Below are positions 1-10,400 of a DNA stretch of 17,345 nt, one piece after another. The DNA lies in assembly GCA_946803715.1 (NCBI GenBank), contig CAMPET010000139.1, forward strand, positions 49,215 through 66,559, in the 5' to 3' direction. The first letter of the stretch is position 1, and each line of letters starts with the position of its first letter. This DNA is from Beroe ovata. Lineage: Eukaryota; Ctenophora; Nuda; Beroida; Beroidae. Below the pieces are notes generated by a model. It ran no database searches, was not told where the DNA came from, and saw only the letters and a list, made by a program, of their open reading frames with translations. The position numbers and the translations under genes were made by a program.

Positions 1-61
1 GGGGAGTGGGGGAGTGAGGTGGAGATGGATCTGTGGTCTGATCTCAGTATATTGCACTCAC

Positions 62-1493
62 CTCTTCTCAAACTGCGCCAATCTATCGGGCGACTGCGCC
101 CCCATCGGCCTGCTCAGGTCTCTGAACGTGGCCGGATCAGACAAGTCGAGCTCCTCACTCTCATAGTCAGCCAGCACCCACGGAAAGACAGGATACTGCA
201 TGAAGTCCTTGTAACTCCTCCCAGCCAGCGTGTTGATGTACATGAGATACTGGAAATTGCTTATCTCCCCAACCTCCCATCGGTGTGTCACGTTAGACTG
301 ACGGAAATTACTGAAGAGTGACGTCACGTCACCGCGTGTGTGACGCCGCGCACTACTCAGCATATCCGATGCGAAGTCCGATTTCTGCGTTAAACTCGGC
401 GTGAGGTACCGGAGTTTGTGGTACGCTTTGTTACGGTGGATGCACGAGAATACCAGGAAGTAACTCTGACCACCGTTACAGAACACCTCCATCCCGTTTT
501 CGACAAGGGAGTACCGACGTTTTACGATCTCGGTGATGTGTTTGTAGTCGAGTGTGTGCGCGGCTTTGTTGCTCAACACTATACTCCCGCTTTCCACTAA
601 CACATCTTTGAATCTCTCCGACCATTCTTCTGGCATGAGCATCTGAACGTCCATTATCTCCCCCTGTTTAGTCGTCGTATACCCGTCTATAATATAACTA
701 CTCTTCTTACCCAAGTATAATATCGATGCTATCGTATTCAACCCCTCAACGCGTATACACGGGTAGACCGTCACTTTGCTCTCGCCCTCAACCAGGAAAT
801 CCTGCATGAGACGGTTATCCGCATCGAGAGTCCGAGCGGATATGAGCTGAGACATCTTGGCGCCACCCCCGATTGTGGTAAGCGAGCTGACTCGATCTCG
901 CGTACCGTAGAAATGGTAGTATTCCTTGCTGTACACGCTACTCGGCTGTTTGAACTTGGAGTCTTTGTAATCGGAGGGAGATTTGGGTTTGAATACCTCG
1001 TAGAATCCCGAGTTTATCTTCATCCGTTTCCGGGTCCGGTGTGGGCCCTCAACAGGGTCCAACTGCCACCGATCTAGATGTGAGGGGTCACTTGGGCCCC
1101 ACAGCCCACGTTCATTAGTCAACTCCAACTGCATGTCCGCCCATAACCTATACACACGGTGAAACTGAAGTTGTGTCGCGTGGACTGCTTCCTTCAGACA
1201 ATCCGACACGAACACCATGACCTGATTGCTGGCGGAGTAGTTGATCTCAAATCCCATGTTCATTGCTTGAATCACGGATAGCGTGAGTTGTGTTTCCTGA
1301 CGTCGTGCAGTAAGCAGACCCGTGAATCTGCGTGAGCTGCGTTGCTGCGCAAGCATCCTATCGCCGTCTTCCTGTTGGAGCTTTATCTGAGAGAAGAGTT
1401 TGGGAGCTATCTCTTTCTGTATGACGTAAGAGGGGTCGCTTCCCCCGGCAAAGAGATAGGATAGTCCTGATTTGCCGCTCTTGTTAACCGAAC
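62..1493 (-). CDS. WDFY3: WDFY3 exon: linker, PH domain and start of BEACH domain
   Basis: Largest exon of the WDFY3-like gene, 477 codons. It opens after the acceptor ctgcag in phase 1 (joining G|GT to give Gly) and ends at the donor gtgagt in phase 2. It contains a helical linker, the pre-PH signature NERGLWGPSDPSHLDRW (about 1060-1115), the PH-like domain (about 410-780, with YIIDGYTT and KRRYSLVENGMEVF), then the beginning of BEACH (about 62-290, with ISNFQYLMYINTLAGRSY and MQYPVFPWVLADYESEE). The PH-BEACH pair is the most conserved unit of the family and packs as one structural block. The remaining BEACH residues must lie in exons left of position 1; bases 1-61 are intron. Confidence 0.93.
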
Positions 1494-4400
1494 CTGCAGA
1501 TTGGATAGTCATGTCAAGGCGATGACATAATTGAAATTCAGGAAGATAGAATGCAACATTTCATGATCATATGATGAGATCAGTGAATCTAAAGATTACT
1601 GAATAGAACAGATTGCAATGCACTCACCTAACGGTATCTCGGATTCCGGCTCAATGTACACCACCAGATCAGGTCTAATCTCCCCCATGAACCTCAGTAG
1701 GGACTCTGCCGCCTCCTGCAGCACCCTCCCCCAATCCCCCGCGGACCCCTCAAACCCTCGCAACAAATACGATGCACAAATCACAAACTCGTAATCAACC
1801 ATGGCCGGGGTGAAAATCGTCCTCAAATTCTCGGTCAGATAGTGGACCACTTTCAGGACAACCCTCTGCTGCTCGACTGTGTCTGTGGAAAGGGATAGGA
1901 AGTACAGAATAGCCCGATGGAGTGAAGCTGTGATCTGGCTCTCAGCATCCTTGCTAATCCATTCCCGGAGTTTGGAAAAACAGTTGACAATCGAGGCGGA
2001 ATTCCCTAAACTCCCTTGCCAGAGTTTTTGGAGAATGTACTTTGAGAAGAAGATGGCGGCTTTGTTGAAGTTTTTGCTCGACACACCGTCAGGTGCGCCA
2101 GTTTGGATCTTTTGTAGGACTTGGTAAAGGACAACCCGTTGATACGTTGGTAAAGTTTCACCGAAATCAATGTTGCACGGTTCCAAGATAATGTCAAGAA
2201 CATCGAAATTCTGGTTGTACAGTTCGGTAAGGATGATCCGCTCGATGAGATCAATAACGGATTGTCGTTTGAGAAGAAGTTCCTTGGTTGGTTCTAGATA
2301 CGGTGCCCAGAGCAGTGAGACTATGAGTTCGATTAGAGTGATGTAGACGGTTTGAGCGAGCGGTTCCCGGGTGTAAAGATCGGTGAGGTAGCGGAGAACG
2401 GAGTCGAAACCGGAGTCGTCAATGTCGTCCCGGAGGAGGGCGAGGGTCACAACGAGAGGGTCTTTGTTGAGAACACCGCCTGTGGGGAGAGGGTGGGTCA
2501 GCAGAGAGGGGTGAGGGGAGATGGGGGTCAGGAGAGAGGGGGAGAGTGTGGGTCAGCAGAGAGATGGGTGAGGGGATGATTGGGAGTGAGGATAATTTGG
2601 AGTGAGGAGAGGTGGGAGTGAGGAGCAGAGAGGGGTTTGAGGAGAGGTCGGGAGGAGAGGGAGGAGAGGGAGGGAGGAGAGGTTGGGGTGAAGACTGAAC
2701 AGCGGAATTGAGGAATTTGCCGGGGTAAAGAGAGGTGGGTTTTGAAGAGTGCACGTAGGGTGTGGTCAGTGAGGGCGAGAATCAATTTGTCAAACTCACA
2801 TTTGTTAGCGAATGTTTTCTCCAAGTTAAGTTCACTGTTCAGTGAGGATGGAGGGTGATCAAGATGGAGCATGAGGGAGAGAAGCCATGTGTACAGCTTG
2901 ATAGAGTACGTGGAAAACTGAAATTATGAAGGAGTAGTTCTGTGACCGGTCATCGCTCTTTATCAAAGCATTTAATGTGCGTTTTTGAACCACCTGGACG
3001 CATATTATGGGGGATTTAAAGACTGCACATTAAATTACTTATGAAGGAGCATTACCAGTCACAACTTATTTACGCGCGATGGTACCATACAATGGTCAAA
3101 ATTGAGTTGATCAGCATTTGATCCCGGACAGCGCAAACCTCTGGTAGCCGGGTATGTCCCTTGAGAATATGAAGGAGTAGCGGGAATCCCTGGAGCTGAC
3201 AAGAGTCTGCGAATTCCTGGCGTTGTGCCAGATTTATAGCACTCATCCACCCACCATGATTGCTCTTCTGACTGAATCTGGGACAGAGACAGAAATTAAC
3301 CATCTCTGATTCTCTGAGCATCATTATAAATGTGAAATTAAGAAATGATGACCATCCAATTTCCGAAAGCATATGCACCATATAACTGTTAGCTAGGAAC
3401 TTTCCTGAATTTGAGAGTATTTACGAATATAATGAGATGGTTGATGTCGTTCGAATAAAAACTAGTTAAGTTCGAATTTGAATAATATGAAATTGCCCGC
3501 TTCGCATAATTCTGTGAGTGGCATATACACATATCGCAGTATCGCAGTTGCTTGGAAATTTGAGTAATATAAGCTTCACGGAGCGATTGCCATTAATATT
3601 ATGTGAAAGCTTCAACTTTATTAAAACTTAAGATCTCAAAGTTGCTCATACTTACAATTTTAAATTTAATAGGTAGGCGGTAGCGATAATATATAAGGCG
3701 AGACTACATTATTTGGTTGATTAAATTTTAGTGCACTTTCACCGCACTTTGAGTCAACAATATGATCTCAAATTTTAATCCGGAGTTTAGAAGACGTATT
3801 TCTCGCAGAATACCAGAATGTAAGTATCACGAAATTCACAATTGGTGATCAATATATTATTGATATTGGTGACATATCGGTGACGTTTTCACATTCAACA
3901 TTTTGACATATCGCACCTGGCAAAACCGTTGTTTGACGGCGACATAACAATCGTAGTAAGCCGAAGTGCCATGGTGAATGTTATGTGGTGAAGTCCAGGT
4001 CGAAGAAAGAGGAGCAGCCAATCAAACCCCAGAGTTTCTTCTATCTGGCGTCTGATCCTAGAGACAGGGATCATTTGTGATATATTGTCATTGTCTTTGG
4101 TTTGATTAAAAGTTCGGGTACTTTATCTATCTATAGCGACTGTGCAATCTTGGGTTATATATCTGAACCTAGAATATCACCTAGACAATAAACTAATAAC
4201 TGACTTCTCTCCTTAATAAAGATTGCTTCTTTGAAAGAATCTTTGTGATATAATACATACAACAACAGCTCTCTGCTTGACTGGAGTAAGAATAACATGG
4301 CTGCAATGCAGCAAGGGCGGTCTGTTACTACGATGACCCAGTAGAGGATCTACGAACAACCTCAAGCAACTCAAGTAAGTATAATCAGAGATTATCATTA

Positions 4401-7400
4401 CTTCACGATCACACTCACTGAGATTCGTTATTCATTTCCCCACTTTGCACCAAAACACACAGCAGCTCTAGTAACATATTGCGTATTCTTATAACATGCG
4501 TCATATCCTGAAAATATTTACTTGTGTTTGAACAGGGAGAAAATATGGTCGAATATGTTTGCCTTCCACTATCTCAATTACCTCCAGTTATTCTCAATCC
4601 ACCTTTCTCTCACGCTCCAATGATCAAAACTTTGAAGTTTTTCTAAAACATATCCTTGTGTTTTCACCTGTAACCGATGCTCATTCTCAAGACTGGTGGG
4701 TAGCGAGTAGACAAGATAACTCCCGAATGTTAACAGGACGGCTGGTGACGCTGTACTGATTACAGCAGATATCACCTCCAGGGCTGATTGTACAAGGGAC
4801 AGAGGGACAGTGCTATCATATACGAGCTCCAGGAGTCGGTCAGTTACTCCCATCCGTTCAATCTCATCCAGATTACTTTCGCTACAACGGGGGGTTAGAG
4901 TAATCTAGAGGTTGGTATAATATCTGTGGAATGGGATAATTATTGTAGATTATAAATTCATAAACAGGGGAGGGACTTGAGATTTTCATCAGAATCGCAA
5001 GGGCCTTGATCACTGTGGCTCAAACTTCGATGTCATGACGTGAATCACATGACATCAAAGTTCTAAAGTTATAGGCCTGGCACATGACATCGAAGTTGAA
5101 GTGATCATAATATGATCAGATCATATTATGACGGTGTCATATTATGACAGTGTCATATTATGACGGTGTCATCATGTGTAATTACGTCTAGTTTGACACC
5201 AAGTCGTATACTTACTGGACAGCTAGTGTGTAGAGACAGATGAAAAGCTGACTCTGTATCTCTTCAGCTGCATTTCTCCAGATTTCAAAACAGCAAAGGA
5301 GTATTCTCACTGCTTTAGGATGAGTGATCAGTCCACTGTTGGATCCGAGCGAAGCCTAGGGTGGTATTATTCCTTATAAGGAAAGCATGATCACGTGGGC
5401 TACGACGAGTCATTTGTTTCATGCCAAATCTGGTCTCCATTTCTAGTTATATTTGGCATCAGCGAAATTAATCTTTTTTCATAACCACTTTATCTTACCA
5501 CAAGTTGGAGCACATGGGTCGTGACCATGTTAGCCTTTCTGTGTAAGAGCAGTGCTAGTATCTCGTATCCTATTTCCTCCATGTCCTGAAACACAAGGAA
5601 ATGTTTCAAAATAAGAACCCTTTCATATCGGAAGATAGTTCTTACTTCTAAGTTAACAGTCCTAACAAAACCCCCTGATTTGATCCTTGGACTTTGATCA
5701 ATTCCGCATTTTCGAGGAAGTATTGACATCTACTGATTTCTGTCACACCGTTCTAATTCTATATCACCATGACGTACCTTCTGTACTCGCGCGTCATGGT
5801 TAACAACGAGTGTCAGCAGCTTTATTGCTGCGTACAGCCCTTCCGAGTCCGTTGTCATAGCAACCAGCCCCAACAACACTTGGATACTGCCCACTGCCTC
5901 GAATGTGCTGCCTGACAATGTGGGGTAGGATGAATGGCATTGTAGCATCTAAATTCCAGCAACACATGAGTTATTTCAAGCATTATTAAGCTCATAAGCT
6001 TTAAGCAACCATATATAAAGCAACAGGTATTTCACATGGTTTCTTGTATCATGTTCATTCGGTTGCTTTGCAACAAAATATTCAACTGATACACCAGCAG
6101 CTGTAATTGATAATTCCTCTCACCTATATTTGACGGTGTTATCACGTGCGAAGTGGAGGGTGTCAGTGCACTTGACACCACTTCTGATGGTGTCAAGTGA
6201 ATGGAGAGATTGGGGAACACTCTCAGGGGAATTGTGCTGGCGTAGTCCTCCGTCAACCCGTCCTGGTCGAGCAGTAGGGTCCGAGTTGCCGAATCCACTT
6301 CTGATAGGATCTTATCCAACATGATAGAACCGTTGACACCTGTCGGAGGAAATTTTGGTTGAAACTCACCCACCTTTATTACATTCTCGACCATTCTCAT
6401 GATATTTTAGAAAATCACAAGTATTTCTCGTCACCGCAAAGTCGCGACCCTAAATTTTTACAATGTTCTACATTTGTCCGGTCTCGTGTTTTTCAAAACA
6501 AAATGCCCTTTTTACATGACGTGGCAACGATTGCCTAATTAGAGAGCTAAGACAAAACCAGTTGGATTCCTGCATCACGTGATAGTGATAGCCAATCGCT
6601 TCCCTCTCTACACTATCGTATACTTTATACACACTATCGTATACTGAGCTGTACCTGGTGAAATGTTGATAAGGGGCAGAGGACTGTGACCCTCAGGATT
6701 CCCTCCTTCTCTCATGTTACCAACGTAACTCGGACCTGTTATAATAAGTGGTGACGTGGTCACGAAGATTGAAAAATTGATAGAATTGGTGTCGCATTGC
6801 CGTCGTTCCCGATCGAAAGAAAGTAGAAACTTTTCAACTCTCCAGTTATCAATATATTATTTGTCTCACCACGAATTCTCTGAAACCCGGAAAAATCTTA
6901 TTTTCTAACTTCCGTTAACGTGATATTTGATGCTGTGCAGATGATATCAACATGTCTTCAATACTTTTGTGTCCATGAAGTCAAAGTCTATTCTGCAAAT
7001 CCGGGTGAACTCGGGGTGAACACCTTGCACACTTGCCATAGTTTTATATACCTACTTCGACCAATCTGCTCGAAACATATTGAACTTTTCAAAGAACGAA
7101 TGCTGTCCAATCAACAGGTCGGACCCATACCTATAAATAATGCTAAGTCTAATTTGATTCTTCATATTCTCTGAAAACAGTTTAATTGTTTCTCGCAATC
7201 GATTTCAGTAGGAATAAATATAATGTGTGAGAATGGAACGTGCAATATAAGGACTTTTGTGGAAGGAAATGGATGCCATTAGAGTCTGATCAAATATCAT
7301 TGCAACTTGTTAAACTAAGAACACAACTTTCGGAATATTTTCGCCTGATTGAACCACAGAGATGTTGAGCTCTTAATAAGGACGGGGGTCCCTAATGGTC

Positions 7401-10400
7401 ATTAATGGATAACCACTTTTTTCCTCGAATCAATCCGAATCATAGAGTTTATTTTTTGATTTTATTACGACGACGCCACACCCAGCGCTTACTCCTGCAG
7501 CTACGTGCATGTCTGGCACACATTATGCTTGAGAAATGTGACAGGTGGGGTGTCTACGCCATGTCTACTACATCAAATCTGTCAAATCTAGCGATTTCGT
7601 TTCCGGGATGACAATCTGTGCCATTTGTTCATCCCAATTTTGTTGCATGAGATAATCGCGTACATGATATGAACCAACAACAACTAACTATAATCAACTA
7701 ACAACAACGAAAACTCACCCGCGGTGAAATATCTTTCTTGCTCTGTGTGGGGTAACAACCCGTCAAATATGTAGAGCGCTCCCAGATTCCATGTAATGGA
7801 AAATTCAGGTACGTCGCGGGGGTTTACCCCGAAATGGAGGGGCCCCGAGTCCACAAGAATCGGGAAATCTGTGGAGAAAAGGGGGGGGGGGGGGGGGGGG
7901 CNATAGTGAGGGTGTGCGTGGGGGTCATTGGAACAGACATTACCTAAACCTGTTTCTAGTAGTTCAAAAGATTCTAATATACTAGTTCAACTGGCAGAAG
8001 GGCACAGCATGCAAAGATCCGGGGAGTGAACTTAGAAAGTTAGAATAAGAGCGACAAACATAATATCTACTGATGACAGAGAACTTAAACTTGCTGAAGA
8101 ACCATAAGTTCAGGGGTATGTGACTTAACGTGATATCGTTTCCTCTGCTTAATTTGTTACATTTTCTTTTGAAAGTTTTTCACTAGTTTTACTCATCACC
8201 ATGACAATTAAGCTTTTGAAACCTTCTCTCAGCTGAAAAAAGCTCAGCTCATTCAAACCTAGAATACATAATATTGTTATCACAACATCTGTACTAAAGT
8301 TCGCAAAAGTAGGTTTTACCATTTCTCATGACTTTTCATAACGCTGAATATTATATTATGTGAGCTGTTAGTCATATGAATAATGTTTTTTTCTCAAATT
8401 ATGTTTCACATCTTCTCAAGCTTCAGTTGACAACAATTCTTTTTTGGTTCAATATTCTAAGCTGGAAATATGGAAGCTAGAAAGTACATCTTGACTTCCA
8501 TGATCTGCATAACGTATCTCTACAACTCCATAAGCGCAGGTAATTTGGTAAATTACAATAATTTCCCTGTACCGACAGAGAAACTAGGAAAATATCGAAT
8601 TTCAATTAAAAGTTTTGAAATCAACGTCTGAGAAATCTAAATTTGACTCTTCCATCGGATGAAACTTTACTGGAGCTTCAAACCGGATCTTTATTAAGTT
8701 AACCCCGGTTTTATAGGCAACCACTAGTAGTGTAAATGATTATTGATTATCATTTTTTGTTATTATGATAATAACAATCTAACTCTTAGACCCAGGTTCG
8801 CGCGCGCCACTTAAGCTTCCACTCGCCGCTTTGCTGTTCGTGACAGGGCCTGGCACTGCCAGGCAGTAATAATCCACTTCATCAGATTGCCCATTGGTGG
8901 AGAAGAACAGGTTTCTAAAGAGGGTCTGTGGACAGGTTGATCGTTTTACGACGGAATACCAATGTGTGACGTCCCGGGAATACTTCTTGGATTTTGCAGA
9001 ACCCATGCCAATGATTCCATCCTCTGGACTTGTGAACATTACTTGCAAAAATGACCCATTCCATTACCAGTTCTGTGGCACCCGTGAGTTTGATAGCAAA
9101 GCCATGATACGGACAAACAAATTCTTCTGTGGATATACATTCTGTAAGTACAGGAGCATGTCAAAGTTCTTCACGGCGGTGCCGGTGTCCGCGAATCGAA
9201 ATACAACAATTGTATGTGCTGAAAATATCCTCCTCATTGCTGATCAAAGTGACGACGGACAGATCTGTAACGAAGTGTGTGACACTCCATCTTGCACTGA
9301 TGAAGCAAACTGTAACGGCTTCCGGTACGGAATCGTGTGTAAGAATGAGTACACCCAGTCAGGTTTCTTACCAGAACCTTACATTCAGCCGCAGGAGGTG
9401 TGCGATGGTTTAAACCAATGTTTTGAGTCGGGTCCACTGCACAGTTTAACTGATGAGGATCGGTGTAAGGTTATGCCAGGCGATGAGAGTTGCTGGAGAT
9501 TCAATACCCACAGACTTGTTCCACTGTTCAATTCCACCAGATGTGCAGCTATCAAATATTCGAAAGCGCGCTTTACGCCGTATTTTTCCAGTCATAAATG
9601 GATTTTCCGGTCATGTGGTGACGATTTTTGCGCACCCTACTGCCAAGATTACAGCGATCAGACTAACTGCACTGACATCAAAAGGGTGGGTCTTGTCTGT
9701 AATGTCAAAGGATTCAATTCAACTGTTGCAAAGGTAATGATATGCAATGAATATCTACCATTCAATATGTGTGACGATGCCATAGATTCAGAATGTACCA
9801 GAACTTCCATGTCTTGTTCACTTCACAAGCATCTGATTTGTGATGGTGCTAACGACTGTGAGGACACTTCCGATGAGCAGAATGAAGCTTGCTTCTCCTT
9901 GTCCAACAAAACCTGCTCCAGAAGGTACTACCATGAAAGAGAACTACAGATTCCTCTCCAATGGGTGGGTGATGGGGTTGTAGATTGCATGAATCAGGAA
10001 GATGAAATCCTTGATAAGTGGAGGAAGTGTGGCAATGGGACACTCCACCGTTTTGTGTCGGATGAAGTGAGTTGCCTTGATGTATATGTTTGTCATGGTG
10101 GGAAAGGTGGATTCATAGAGCTAGATAGTCTTTGCGATGGGGTGGAAACTTGTGGTAACGAGAACAAGATTTGCCAAAGCGTGCAACAAACACCTAGTCT
10201 CTTTGTGAAACTCCAGAGGCTTCCTAGGCGCAAAGACGTGGAGTTACTGGCAGCAATGCACTGCATAAAGGGTATGATGGATTATGAGATTATGACTCAA
10301 CAGAAGTGCAAACGAAGATTCCTTGACCTGTTCTCTGGACCTGTTTTGGGACTAAAACAGCGCCAGCTGATAATTCCCTCATCGCTTCACAACTGCAGGT

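Noticed and set aside
3059-3250. Minus-strand frame beginning MDECYKSG
   Set aside because: Alternative frame over the WDFY3 exon 3091-3385; the chosen frame has family similarity (HGGW, FPLLLHIL) and fits phases.
3979-4267. Solo LTR (TGTTATG to ACAACA, with AATAAA inside)
   Set aside because: No matching target-site duplication and no clear primer-binding site or second LTR.
5912-5948. Earlier start of the exon 5778-5911 at an ATG after ggaatttag
   Set aside because: It would need phase 0, but the preceding exon ends in phase 1 at a strong gtgaga donor. The inner acceptor cattgtcag is in phase and gives the better family match.
6032-6123. Continuation of the exon 6124-6339 frame (YQLQLLVYQLNILLQ)
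   Set aside because: It looks protein-like, but no phase-compatible donor follows and a strong donor precedes it. Treated as intron read-through.
6340-6400. A 30-nt micro-intron or extra coding extension (gtgagt to gacag) with an upstream ATG in the WDFY3 frame
   Set aside because: The exon 6735-6655 ends in phase 1 and joins directly to the acceptor at 6340, giving a continuous Gly codon. The upstream frame is intron read-through.
6920-7611. Plus-strand frames of 84 and 68 codons
   Set aside because: They lie in a WDFY3 intron, match no family and lack splice or promoter support.
8779-9048. Minus-strand 89-codon frame
   Set aside because: Antisense to the receptor signal/ectodomain region with no features of its own.
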